From positions 144,019,051 to 144,083,050 of the forward strand of contig OX578133.1 in assembly GCA_951213105.1 (NCBI GenBank): a DNA stretch of 64,000 bases, read 5' to 3'. The notes beneath the pieces are model-generated. The model saw only the letters and a list, made by a program, of their open reading frames with translations. It was not told the DNA's origin and did no database searches. Position 1 is the stretch's first letter, and every line of letters begins with the position of its first letter. Position numbers and translations under genes: made by a program. Of this stretch, positions 44,619-57,299 are shown in pieces. Origin of the DNA: Amaurobius ferox (lineage: Eukaryota; Arthropoda; Arachnida; Araneae; Amaurobiidae).

Positions 44619-46414
44619 CTGCAAAACAATACATTCAAATCAATAGAAATAATTACTAATTTTAATGAATTTGAGGAAAAATTACAATATTTTTAAAAAG
44701 TTGTAAAATTTTCTTTTGTATTACCACATATTACAAAATTAAGAGCATAAATAATTATGAAATACTATATGCATTCTGTTGGTATAAAAAAAGTACTAAA
44801 ACAAGCATAAAAGCATTTCAGACATGTAAAGCAAGTCAGAATTTTTTCCAATCCTTGTCATGCATTTCATATAAATGAAATTTGAAATTTATTGAAACAG
44901 AAATAGAAATTTGTAGTATGATTTAAAAATCATACAACTCAAAATAATGTTTGTTTCATTTCAACTGAATAAAAACAATCTGAAATATTGCACTGTTTGG
45001 TTATATATCAGGTATAGCCACTTTATAGGGGCACATTTTGAAAACACGTATTTTAAAGTGAAAATGCTTGTTTCAAAATTTACATGCAAATGTACTACAA
45101 AGTAAAACAAATCCCAGAAATATGAAATATGTGACAATATTAATAAAAATAATGACAATAAAACTTGCAAGAGTCAGGCTTTGGATGGACATGCATGAAT
45201 GAAGGATACGAGCTATGAAAGATTTCAAGTTAAAACATAATTTAATAAATAATATATGAAATTATAAGTATAAAAAAACAATTTCAATATTTGAGAATCC
45301 TAAGGAATGTGAGACCAAATGCATATTTAAAGTAATACGCCATAGTATGAAACAAGATGAACAAAGAATTCAGATGATTAAGCACCAGATGTGACATTTC
45401 ACTTGAACGACGTTTATGACCCACAAATTATCAAATTTGCAATGACATTAACAGAGTCACTATGTCTATATAGGTGTAACCCGAGCTTCCTGGTCTAACC
45501 TGAACAAGCTACGTCAAAAATGAGGAGTCCAATCAGGACCATCCCTAAGCCATCATGCAAAGCAAGGCCAATCAAACACACGGCATGTTTTCCCAAAACA
45601 AGGTAATGGATAAATTAAGATTGCCTAATGAAAGAAAGATAAGCAGATTGAAAGGAACCTTCAAGAGATGAGAATGAGAAGCAAAACAGAAAATAATGTT
45701 CACTGTAACAAAAAATAAAGATTGAGTGGGGAAAATATGTGAAGTCGAACAAATTCACTCTCTAGTGCCTGCCCTAAGTCAAAGCCAGTGATTTCTAGTG
45801 CAGTTAAAATACACACAAAGTATGTACCAGTCATATATTGTAACACTGGCTCAAGCACAAATCTTTTTTGATATTTCAGTAAATATTGCTTAGTCTTACA
45901 TCTGCTAGGTCTCTCTCATAAAAAATTAAATGAGTTGTTTTAGTATAACGTAATAATTTGTAAATGTGTGTTATAATCTTTGAATGCTACCTAAATATTA
46001 TAATTTAAAAGCTAAATATTGTAGTCAATGACCAATAATTTACTTTTCAGATTAGATAAGTTGACTCTCACTGTAGAGATAAATTTGGAGGGTTATTCTA
46101 GGAAAACATTGCAGTGATGTCACATTTATAAAGTACTTAAAAATTAATAAAGGTTAATAAAGAACAAATACATTTAATGCTAAAAAAACAATGGAATCTA
46201 AATAACACATTTAATCACCAAAATGTATTTCCATAGATTTGTGTTTTATTATTGTATGTATCATGGAGGTAAAGGGTAACTTTTTAAGTCCATGGTATGT
46301 ATTTTGTTTTGCTATTTTCTTTTAGTAACTGTGTAAGAAAAATAGGGTAGTGGAACGTAACATTGGTCTCCTTTTTAACTTTTGTGCAATAGAGTTTTAC
46401 ACTCCATTTGTAGG

Positions 46415-46707
46415 ACGGGCGCGGTAGCCCATTGGTTAGCGCGCTGGAGTTGCACTCGGTAGGCCCGGGTTCGATTCCAGCCACTGCCAAAACTGCCGCC
46501 GTGTTCATGCGGAGTACGATCACGTTAAACATGTGGGTCTGTAAGTCCTTCCGAGAGGTTGGTGGTAGGGGAAGGAGGGTACGTACGGTCCCTGTGGATG
46601 CCTCCCCCACTGGGTTCCGGTCTAAATTGGGTGGCACTTCCCGGCCGTCCAAACAGTTACCTTACACCTTTCTGGTAGGTCGGACGGTCTGGGTAACAAC
46701 AACAACA
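46415..46707 (+). mobile_element. tRNA-headed SINE, full length, 14-bp target duplication
   Basis: 293 bp flanked by actccatttgtagg (46401-46414) and actctatttgtagg (46708-46721). The head has pol III boxes: A-like tagcccattgg (46425-46435) and B ggttcgattcc (46468-46478), as in tRNAs. A body segment with 'cgagaggttggtggtagggg' follows. The tail folds with helices GGCCGTCC/GGACGGTC and ACC/GGT twice, then ends tctgggt plus (aac)5. It defines the family used for all other SINE calls here. Confidence 0.93.
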
Positions 46708-47633
46708 ACTCTATTTGTAGGAAGCATAGTCAGCATGTGCAGTTTAAAAATGGGCATTTCGCCTTATTAGTTTGTTTTGATAGTTGAAATTGTGATTCTG
46801 CAAATCTGCATGCAATTTCACATATATATGCAAAATTTCATCTTCCTATCTATTGTAGACATGTTTTCGAGTAAAAGGAAAAACAATATTCAAACAAATA
46901 TTGATTTCCTTTTGTTAAGAATGGAGAATGAGCTTCGCTTCACTTGTTCATAATAACAATTGGCAATATTTATCTGAAAAAAACATTATCTGTGGCTTCA
47001 TACAAACACTATGGTTAATTTATGATTTCTGATGACAAATGAGATATACTTTGAGTGTCCATATATACTGCCAACTGCTCACTTAATATGGTCCTAGGGC
47101 CACATGTGCAAAACCTAATTTGGCCCTAATACTGGAGGTAGGGTTAGTTGAAAAACACCTCTTCCTCTTTCCCTTTTTCAGTTTTATTAAATTTTAATTT
47201 ACCACTTTAAAAATACTTTGAATGTGAACTTCAAATTTTTTTTATATTAGCTTCCTATCGCTAGCAATATATGTGACAATCTCTAATCAACACTATAAAA
47301 ATCATTTACATACGCAGTGCATAAACCATACTCTACATTGAATGAAATAGAAGAGTATTTTATGAGATGCATTTTCATTTAGAAATTACATATGCTAAAG
47401 AATGGGCTAAGACTTTTATATTAGACTTTTAAATTAAGATTAATTAAAAATCCTCGAAATATCACATAATGTGCTGTTTAAAAAACAAGATATCTGATTC
47501 TACAAATGTAACGTAAAATAAGAAATCATGAATTTGGGAAATACCTCCTTTTTTAGTGAGTTCTGTCATGGTATGAAGAGAAATGCTTGTTGGTGAATTA
47601 ACGAACTTAATTACATTTTGGCAACATCAGTAT

Positions 47634-47954
47634 TGTTGTTGAGACCCAGACCGTCCGACCTACCAGAAAGGTGTAAGGTAACTGTATGGACGGCCGGGAA
47701 GTGCCACCCAGTTTAGACCGGAACCCAGTGGGGGAGGCATCCACAGGGACAGTACCCTCCTTCCCCTACCACCAACCTCTCGGAAGGACTTACGGACCCA
47801 CATGTTTAACGTGATCGTACTCCGCATGAACACGGCGGCATTTGTGGTAGCGTGCAAATCTAGCGCGCAAACCACGGGGATACCGCACCCGAGATGGCCA
47901 ACAGCATGCGGTGTTCCGAGGTGGTCACCCACCAAGTACTAACCGCGCCAGTGT
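47634..47954 (-). mobile_element. SINE copy with a 5S rRNA-like head
   Basis: The body and tail match the 46415-46707 SINE in reverse. Outside the degraded tRNA-like head (about 47850-47893) lies 47896-47949. On the minus strand this reads ggttagtacttgg, gggtgacc, then ggaacaccg and gctgttggc, matching the 3' half of animal 5S rRNA including its C-box region. The head is thus 5S fragment plus tRNA fragment. Target duplications were not resolved. Confidence 0.8.
47896..47949 (-). other. 5S rRNA 3'-half fragment inside a SINE
   Basis: About 54 bases resemble roughly positions 65-119 of animal 5S rRNA, from GGTTAGTACTTGG through the C-box GGGTGACC to GCTGTNGGC. Several changes (for example ACCACCTCGG for ACCGCCTGGG) and a missing 5' half mean it is not a functional 5S gene. 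Confidence 0.75.
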
Positions 47955-50933
47955 GAATTTTTTTAATTGCATTAAGAAAATTCTGTTCCAGTGGAAACTT
48001 ATGAAAAACATTGATTCAATCCTTTCAATTTAATTATTTACCAGATTATAATTTAGACCATAGTTGAGGTAATAATGTAGTATCAAACTGGAACTGTTAT
48101 AAATTAAGTTTTTAATAAAAATAATTTAAATTGAATTCCCCAGTTCAAGTAAAAATCTTCAAAGCGATTTGAAATATTTAAACCAAAATTCTACATTTTT
48201 GCTTTCAGGGGTAAGAGCCAAATTTATCAACTGAAATGCCTAATATTTATAATAACATTTTAATATAGATATTAAAAATATATTCTCAGTAAACTTTATG
48301 TTGAAATGTAGGATGACTCTTATTCTGTATCAACAGTAGACAAATATGAGCATATTACTAAAGAGAAAACTTCAAAGAAAACTTGTTATTACTTGAAAAT
48401 AAAAAATTCATAATTTAAAATTTTTTACTCCAAACATCCATGATCATTTATACATTTGGATTTTTATTTGTAACATTTGAAATAAAGGCAGACATGCCAA
48501 CTTTCCAAACAGAAAAAGCAGGAGACTATTTTGTCGCAAATATATTGTTTACTTATGAAGCCAAATATTTGTCTAAAATTATATTATATATTTTTTATAA
48601 ATAAAACATTAAAATACTGTACTATTTAAGTGCATTATGCTTTAAACTTATCTGAAAAAAAAATTCATGAACTATCTTTTGAATTATAATAGTGTTAGTA
48701 ACAAATCATTAAAAAAATAATCTTGATATTAATTCTTGATTAATTTATTAAATCTGAATGCCCCAACCACCCCAAAAATACTGCATTAAATACCAGGGGT
48801 AGTACTGATAGAATATGAAAATTCAGGACACAAATTTTACAAAATTTCAGGACAATTATTTATAAAACAAAAATATATAAAGGTGAAAAATATATTCAGT
48901 AAAAATTACTTAATCCATTCGCGACCAGCGTGTCAAGTATGCCTTGGAGAACTTCCTTGTTCCTCGGCCCAAAGGTGCTAGTTTGCCTCGAACGCAAGAC
49001 AGCTATTGGAGCCCATCGGTGCAATGTATTCAATGCTTAAATTCAATGCTTAACTTCAGTTTCAATGTTGTTGAGTATTCAACACTTAAATTTGGCAACT
49101 GAACATTCTGTAAAAGCATACTTTTTAATGCCTACAATGACAGGGTACAGGGATAAGAAATATCTAGGAAACCTAATGTTTATCTCAGAGATCTGTTTTC
49201 ACAAAATAATCGCTATACATACAAAATTAGTTTTATCCCGAAATTGAGCCAAAATGAACCCTCAGGAAAAAATGGGTATTTCAAATCTTAAAGTAATACA
49301 CTTTCACTGATATTTTATCAGAAAAACAAAAATAGCTAGCAATTATTTTATTTTCTAATTGAAAACTAACTCTTATAGAGCAGACCTACCTACCTGGTAA
49401 AACTTTTTTTGGTGGTCCCCAGTACAATAGTTCCAACCATAGATGAAAAAGTTACTATATCTATAGTCAACTGCATTTTACAAGCAAATATGTTAGTTTA
49501 GTATTACTTCATTTTAGCATTTTATTTATAATCTTCACCATTTAAATACACTTAAGTGGTACACAAACAAAAAATGTTATAGAGTATATTCATGAGAGAG
49601 CTGAAGTCTATTGAGTATCTCATGTAATAAAAGTTTATTTTAAATAATAACACCTTTACTTCCTAAATTGATGTTCTAGGACCCAGAACAAACATGTCCT
49701 GAATTTTAAAGAAACCTTATATGCAAGAACTGCATGATTAAGCCTGAACAAAGACTTTACATACCTTTATCAAAGTTAAAAGAAATCCAACAGTCAAAAC
49801 AAGCCAAGAGAGGGGAAGCTTCTGACAGTATTTTATTGGCTTTAGAATAAGGAGCTGCATGCATATTGTCCTTCCTATCATGGTTTGTTAGGTTAACTAA
49901 TATATCCATTACCTTAGGAAGGGTGAGGGAGGTCACTGACCTGCTTCAGACTGACTTCTCAGGATTGAGTGATCAGTATCCAAGCCATTGTGAAATAAAA
50001 GAGTCAATAATTTTTTTCTACTTTTCATAGTATTTTTAAATTTAACTAACAGGCTTTGACTACCAGTGGTTGCTAAATAAAGCAACCATTTTTAGGCACA
50101 TTCTGCACCTGCTATGTGGGCACTCCCCCTCCCGCCTTTTCACAGCCTTCTTTGTTTGCCCACCCCCTTTTTGCGTGGGAGCAAAAGTCACAAAGCTGCA
50201 AAATTGAGTACAAGTTGAACTAGAGCAGGTCGAGTGGATCCACTGCAAAGTAGAAAATACTACATGAAAATTGCATCAAAATTGAAGCAAGCATATCTAA
50301 CAATAAACTTTTAAAAACAGACATTTTAAAAAAGTCCTCATGGCTAATCAAAATAAGCAGCACTCTAAAAAGCAAATATCCATAATAGAATATACTGTCC
50401 TTCTATGAATCAGCGAGAATGCAGATTTTGTAAACAAACAAATATTCAAGCTGTTCACACCTATTTGAAAATCGGAATAATCCAAATTATCCTGGTACAA
50501 CAAAAACGCTCTGCTCCAAAGTTCTGTTGCACAAGAATTTAAAAAGAACATTATTGAATCTTAAATTCAATTATAAAAAATTAACAAAATAATGACAATG
50601 AAACCAATTGCACTTTTCACAAGCTAAGGGATGCAACTTCATGATGACAAATTTGAAGATCGTACCTTGAAAAGTATTTTGATGATAACAGTTTTAAACT
50701 CACCAACATGCAGAATACTTAAATAACTGTGTAAACCTAGTTTTTACTTATTTTAAAAATCTGTATAAAAAAAACTATCAACTTTATCAAAATTCCAGCT
50801 TTTAGATGATTCTTCAAATTTATGTCTCCCATTAAAAAAAAAACCCAAAATTCTACCTATATTTTTGTATGAGGAGGTAGCTCTTTTGTGTACCCCTTTA
50901 TTACCCTCAAAAATTAGATTTCTTTTACATATA

Positions 50934-52063
50934 CAGTCAAACTCATTTAATATGAACAAGGCTAAAAAGAGCAATCTGCAAGTTAAATTTGGTTCACTAT
51001 TTAACTACATTAAGAGTTTCACACTTTTTATGAGCATAAAAGTAGAATCTCGGCTAATACGAGAAAAATATCTGTCTACTTTAATGCGATTTTTTTCTTT
51101 TTGACGAAAACAGAAATCCTAGTTAGTACCAAATCTGAAAAACATTAAGCTTGTATTTCTGCCTCCAAATACAACTTTCGTTTTACAGTCAATGGACCAA
51201 GGGGTTATCAGAAGTTTTAAGTGTTTCTTCAGACGTTTTCTAACTTTACAACTAATTGAAAAATTGGAGAAAAAGTTAGAACCAAAAGTAAATCTCTTAA
51301 AATCCATTTATCTCTTGGATGATGCATGGAAAAGTATGACAAATTTAACCATTCAGAACTTTTTAAAAAAGCAGAGCTTACAAACAACTGTATGGATGAA
51401 AACAACATTTCTGACTGTGAGGATGAAGACGATCTAATACCGTTATCGGAATGGCCAGAAAAAAGATATCTTAATTGCTATCAAGGTTGTCCTTTAGATG
51501 ATTTTGTTATTGTTGATAATGAAATTGAAACAACTGGACTTTTAACAGAGGATGAAATTTTACAAGATATCCTCGAGAACAACCAAAATAATAATGACAG
51601 TGATAGTGAAAATTCGGCCGAAACATCAACACCTGTAACTTATGCCTTAGACACGTTAATATGATTTTATGAGATGCGACCGAATGATGAAAGCATGCAG
51701 ATGGCTCTCGGCATTTTGCGTCGAGATATACGAGATGCACAAATGAATATGCCCACCAAATAATCAGAACTTACTGATTTTTTTCAATAACTGTTAAAGT
51801 GCAATTAAGCTAAATGAGACCATATGTGCATTTATTTACACTGTAAGAAAAATAAACCTGATCTATATGAGGACTGAAAATTCTATGTTTATTAAATGAC
51901 AAAGTTAATTTTGCACTAGAAAATTACCCAAATTAATTCTAGTAATTATTTATATTAAGGTGTGTATTTTAAATATTTTTTTCCTTTCATGGGTTTTACG
52001 AGTAACAGATAATACGAGGAATTTTACATATTCTTACCTTTACGTATTAACCGAGTTCGACTG
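50934..52063 (+). mobile_element. pogo/Tigger-like element, internally deleted (1130 bp)
   Basis: Left end cagtcaaactcatttaata and inverted right end (cagtcgaactcggttaata) match with few changes. TA flanks both sides (50932-50933, 52064-52065). Only the C-terminal part of a transposase remains inside. The element lies in the large intron of the 3-beta-HSD-like gene. Confidence 0.88.
51189..51780 (+). pseudogene. Tigger-like transposase, C-terminal remnant
   Basis: 51189 starts MDQGVIRSFKCFFRR, the block following the catalytic region in pogo/Tigger transposases. A segment equivalent to AWKSVT..TIQNCFRKAGF follows with a frameshift near 51340. The frame 51326-51664 then carries the acidic C-terminal domain (DLIPLSEWPE..., DNEIETTG, EDEILQDI). 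After a stop at 51662 the terminal LRRDIRDAQM segment is still readable. The DNA-binding half and the catalytic core are absent. Confidence 0.87.
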
Positions 52064-53929
52064 TATTTAAAAAGCTATTAAATTTTTCAAATTTTCAAGA
52101 CTATCTTCAGTTTGATACCTAAGTTTTAAGAAAATGTGAACTTCTAGGCCAAGTAAGGGCTTTGGAATAGGGGCAATATACATAGATGCATACATGGGCA
52201 GCTTTTAATAGGGTGTGTGTTTCATTTTCATCAATAACTTGACAGGCCACTGTGAACCTTGGCCTTTCTCAGAAGAATCTTCCAAACTGTCTAATAAGTA
52301 CTTTATAAATCTATAATTTTATTTTCCTAATCAGGTGTGAACAGTGTGTGTTCAGATCATTAATTCCTAATATCAAAATTTTATTCCTAGCATTAAATAT
52401 ATAATCACTGGAAATGTTATGTGTAAACAGCAATTTTAAAATTTTTCTTGGTCAGTAAAACTGAATTAATATATAAAAAGAAATTTATCCTTGTAGTGAC
52501 CTATTTAAATCCTCCTTATTTTGTTTTCGAAAAATATTGCTTAGCTAAAATGATTAACAATAATTTTTACTCTCCATAAGTTTAAACTGAACCTTTCATT
52601 TCGAAGTGCCTTTTGCTGTACTAAAAATCTGCTGATCTCAACTTGTGTTCTTTTGCTTCTATAGTAATATGCCCCTGCTGCAACAGGGAATCAAACCTGT
52701 CTTTTACATTGCACTCAGTTCCACCACTTTGGCAATGTACGGAATTAATTCCCTTACAAAATGTTACATCAATTTATTAGTTTTTCTCTCTCTATCTATG
52801 TATTTAACAGTTATGATTATGTACTGTAGAATAAGTAGATAACAGAAAACTATGTTTTTCAGTATTAAAAATTTTTGGGATAAAGTGTCTATGATACAGA
52901 AACTCAGCTTCTAGTGCCCTAATGAGGACAGAAAGCATCTTTCACTTTGTAAAGCTACTTTACTAGGAGTTGGAGGACACCAATTTCAGGTTTTGCTCAA
53001 GAAATGTATGTATACTCAGATTATTTAAAAATAAAATATATAAATTATTAAATGCCCTCTTTGTACATATATCCTTGATTTTTGCCTTTTTCCCATAATA
53101 CATAAATCTAAATATTGCGGATCTAAAAACATTGTGGAATCATTTGACATATTTATAAACTCACAAGTATGTAGTTACACACTGATCAAAGGTCAAAAGG
53201 TGAGTTTAATCATTTGTATGGGCTGCTGCACCCCTTGAGCTGGAGGCAACGAATGCTCCAAACAAATATACTTACCATTTGTCCTATTATCTCTTTTGTG
53301 AACAAAGCAAAATGAAATATTTTCCTGAAATCGGTGATCTGGGCATCCAGGGGGGTTGATTTCATAGCAAAAAGTATAAGAAAGAAAATGGACTGATATG
53401 TGATCCACAATTGTTAGTATTGGATGCGTTTCTGAAAAATAAAATCTCATTGCATGAAATTTTCCTTTTTCACTCAAATGGAAAATTGGATCCTTTTAGA
53501 AAGAAAATTAAATTTTATTCTTAAAATTACATAATTCTAAATATCTAAATGATGCCCCTTTTACTTTGGTGCTCTCATTCGGTGGACAACCTGCACACCT
53601 ACACGTGGCAGCCTTGCCTGCACAAGTCATATTTGGCTTATAAACTGTACCATGGCCACATCTGTTATTGATATATGCAGAATTGCTAACTTAAGTGTTC
53701 TCTACTGTCAGTTCTTTGACTAATATGCATTGCTCAAGTTATAAGGATATTTTTGCAGACTGAAGATGTATATAAAATTCTGGCAAAAATATGAAAATAA
53801 TTTTATTTTGATGGATTTTATTTATTAAATTTCCTAATTTTGTGCACACACCAATTTATATAGCATTATACAAACACTAAACTCATAAACAAAAATTTAA
53901 TATAATACTTAAAAATACTCAAGCTTTAC

Positions 53930-54145
53930 CATCAGCACATAACTTTCCACTTGCTTTTAGAACCAAATCCTCAGCTAAGCACTTGGTTTCCCCATATTTG
54001 CCAATCATGAATGATGTTGGTATGGGAGTAGTGCTTTCAGTACCATAAAATATATGCTCAGTACCACATACCATATCAGTGCTACTTGCAAATATTAAAC
54101 GGGGAACATTCAATTCAAGGCAAGCATCAATAAGCATTTGTGTGC
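53930..54145 (-). CDS. 3-beta-hydroxysteroid dehydrogenase/isomerase-family protein, middle exon
   Basis: 216-bp exon bounded by acceptor TTTAATTTAG (AG at 54147-54146) and donor GTAAAG (53929). It encodes GTQMLIDACLELNVPRLIFASSTD and then a GKYGETKCLAEDLVLKASG segment. The Tyr and Lys of YGETK are the catalytic YxxxK pair of short-chain dehydrogenases; the upstream SST gives the catalytic Ser/Thr. Both introns enter and leave in phase 1, so exon skipping would keep frame. No lesion is visible. It sits 2.1 kb from the preceding exon. Confidence 0.94.
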
Positions 54146-54147
54146 CT

Positions 54148-56287
54148 AAATTAAAAGAACAAAATGCAAACATAAACAATTAAGAAATATATCAATAAAG
54201 TACAGATACAAAGCTTGTAAAGCCTTTTGTCCATAGACATGGTTTTCAATTACAAGGAAAGATATTCTGGGAAAAAATCTAACATACATGAATTGAAATT
54301 AAAAACATACCGAAATATACCAAAATTACTATAATTTTAAATGAACTTTTTTCAAAAGACATGTGTAAAAGAAAAAAAAAAGTGTTATTTAGATGATTTT
54401 GCAAAATGCCCATTTGCAGGCAATAGCGGTTAAACTTCTTCTATCCTCATCTAAACAGTTTATGGATGAGCTGAATGAAATGAACTGAAATCAAATAAGC
54501 ATTGCTTTTGAAAGTGTGCCACCCCTTAATATTAATTCTTTCCATTTGCACCTTCAAAAAATCAATTAAAAATTTACTATTCAATACTACGAACCTAATA
54601 GTAATCCCTAATTCTCTCTCATCCATATTTTCACTATAAAATTATATAAGGTCACAATGTTTACTACAAAAAAATGTTTAATTACTATAAAAAAGATTAT
54701 CTTTAAAAATATTTATAGAGTTTATAATTTTAGATTCTATGCTATGTATGAAGTTAAATTATTTTATGTATTTAAGCAATTCCAGTAGCTCAAAATTATT
54801 GATGTTACATTTTATTTTTCGAAAATATTAGATTTTGTTTTATAAGAAAAAAAAATCTTGGTAATTTTTCCCATTATATTATTGGATGATTTGAATGTGG
54901 CAACCCTTTTTATTTTAAAATTTCCCCAATATATTTATTTCTAAGTAAATTGCTTTTCTTTTTGACGATATTCAATTTTCTTAATATTTTGATGTATCCG
55001 AATTTTATAAAAATATAATTTTGTATTGCTAAAAACATATGCTGTTTATTGCATTACTCAAAATTTTCCAACTAACAGGAGGAAAGGCCCAAAACAATTT
55101 TGGCCACAGGTAAGTTGAAAATGGAACTGATTTAACTTTGAATTAATAATTGTTAACAGTTGGAACTGCTAAAAACACAACTAAGCTGTAAACATTTTAA
55201 GAATCCATATCCTTTTTAGGTTTTTACATTGTTGATGACAGACCTAAAACAGGGTATAACATAATTTATAAAAGGAAATCTAAAATTTCTTTGTGTGAGA
55301 AAATGGTGTGTACCGAGATTTTAAGAAATTCAAAATTCTCATGATCTATTTATAAAATTAATAGGAAGTATGTCCAGGATAGTAACTATCAAACATGCTA
55401 TTTTAGCCAATACCACACTAGTATATATTTAAGGTATGGTCATTTATGGATTGTAGATTTGTATGTTAAAGTAGAACAACTATACATTACATCATAGTAT
55501 CGACAAAGCTCAGAGAGGCATCTTACAGTTAGAGATTCTTTGTCCCTCATCCCCAAGGAGGTTGATGCCCTTTATTCGTGCCAAGCGCTCACCATTAAGC
55601 TCACTCGCACCAGACCCGGCTGCAGCATATTCTTGAAACTTTTGCATATAGATTAATTCTTTTAATTTATCATGATGCAAAATGTTATAATTAATATTTA
55701 GCCAAATAAATTCAAGAAAAATAAAGTAGCAGGGTGAGTTTTGCATATCATTTTAATTTTAGAGCACGATTTTAATTTCATTTGCAGGACAATGGATAGA
55801 ACACAAAAAAAACTGCACCCAAGCATGTCTTAATAGCAAGCATTAGTGATTATGGGAAAGGGAGAAATAGGAAGGGGGCTTGCACTTATTATCGACTTCA
55901 AGTGTAACAAATTAGGTTCGGTTGGTATGAAAGAATTACAGAGGAGCCGTAGCAGCGCAGTATCTCAGGGACTGTTGACAGATTATCAAATTATTTGTTT
56001 CTTTTTGTCCTTTTCAAGAAAATATCGGAATTTAGCAAAATACTTTTGTTGACGTAATAAATTTTCAGCATTTTCTTTGTATTTCAGATATTTAATATAA
56101 AACATTTTTAGGGTCCTCTAGACTTAAAAATAGCGGTAAAGTTTGGTCCCTCTTTACTAATTTGCATAAAAAACCTGCTATAAAGTGTAAACCCAAACCC
56201 TGATTGTAGGGAAAGTAAAAATAGCGCCCCATGAAAAATATCTACACAAATTACAAAATTATACACTAAAGATGTACATATTCTCAC
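54148..56287 (-). other. Intron between visible exons 1 and 2 of the 3-beta-HSD-like gene
   Basis: 2.14-kb intron with donor GTGAGA (56287) and an AG acceptor at 54146. A 78-codon minus-strand frame (55746-55510) inside it has an unusually complex stretch (SGASELNGERLARIKGINLL) that I cannot identify; it has no splice context and does not interrupt the gene's frame. Confidence 0.8.
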
Positions 56288-56452
56288 CATCCACATTGTT
56301 AAAATGTAAACTTTTGGTATCTGGAATGATCTTCAGGTCAATTGTGCATGCACAATGAATGACACAATCAGCACCTTGTAAAGCTTCCCTTAATTTTGCA
56401 GCATTCTTCAAATCACTAAGAATCTCCACCATCCTTTTATTTCCGGCATACT
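56288..56452 (-). CDS. 3-beta-hydroxysteroid dehydrogenase/isomerase-family protein, upstream visible exon
   Basis: 165-bp exon from an acceptor near 56453 (ctatag) to the donor GTGAGA at 56287. It encodes KRMVEILSDLKNAAKLREAL, then QGADCVIHCACTIDL and a short segment ending FNNVD that joins the next exon's G-T-Q-M. The DxxxLREALxGxDxVIHxA block is the family's NAD-binding strand-4 region. The N-terminal Rossmann strand with the GGxGFxG motif must lie upstream. I did not find it between 56453 and 59600, so it may be past the nested retroelements or outside the window. Confidence 0.9.
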
Positions 56453-57129
56453 CTATAGGTAAAAAGTTACAAATGAACTAAAAATACATAGCAAATAAAG
56501 AGCATTAAAAGTTAGTAAATAAAGACTATTAAAAGTTAACAATTTTTAATTTCAAATCACAATATTGAAAATTTACATTAAAAAATTACCTTACTTAGAA
56601 CTGTTTGGAAGTAATTAATGGCAAAAACTAACTGCAAAAATCATAATATGAAAAAAGGAAATCTAAAATAATCTGGTGTGTCGTCTAGCACTACAGATTA
56701 ACTAATTTTGATATTATGAAAAATTAACACAAATTAGAGTTTTCTTAAAATTTTATCTCATTGAACATCAATAGGCTTATTGTCATTTCTACCTGAAATA
56801 AGAATACTAAATTTCAAGGAAATAACCTGATTCCTTAGAGAAATATCATGCCCCTCTAGAGAAACAAATTTGTAATATTTTGACAGCGGTGAACAATAAC
56901 TTCTAAAGTATATTATCTGCTCATTTTAAATAACCAAAAAGTACTAAAAAATCATTTGATATTGGTAAATTTGTTTAATTTTTTTTTTCATCTTAGATCA
57001 GAATCATGTAATACATCAGGAACAGCACACATAATAATTATGCAAATTATACCATGCTCTATTAAAGGCAAGTTACACATAAAATGGTAATTTATGCAAA
57101 AACATTAACAAAGTTATTTTTGATTTACA

Positions 57130-57130
<1 letters not shown>

Positions 57131-57158
<28 letters not shown>
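57131..57158. repeat. Poly-T tract
   Basis: About 28 consecutive T. It could be the 3' A-tail of a minus-strand retroposon, but no such body is recognised beside it. Confidence 0.8.
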
Positions 57159-57162
<4 letters not shown>

Positions 57163-57299
57163 ATTGTACAAAAAGGTCATAGTGTTTTCCCTTCCTAAAT
57201 CTCATCTCTCATATCAATATATATAATATATGTATATATATATTACATAATAAGTATTGTATTAATTGATTTTACAAAAAATCTGTGATGAAATAGCCA

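Larger units (their letters stand above)
44619..53929 (-). other. Large intron of the 3-beta-HSD-like gene (9.3 kb)
   Basis: The donor GTAAAG at 53929 and the acceptor TTTTGCAG at 44619 join the flanking exons in frame (phase 1). It holds a SINE (46415-46707), a second SINE (47634-47954), and an internally deleted Tigger element (50934-52063). The remaining sequence is AT-rich and shows no further exon of this gene; the protein reads smoothly across the junction. Confidence 0.88.

Noticed and set aside
46415..46707. tRNA gene at the SINE head
   Set aside because: A and B boxes are present, but no cloverleaf closes and the sequence continues into the SINE body with an (aac) tail and target duplication.
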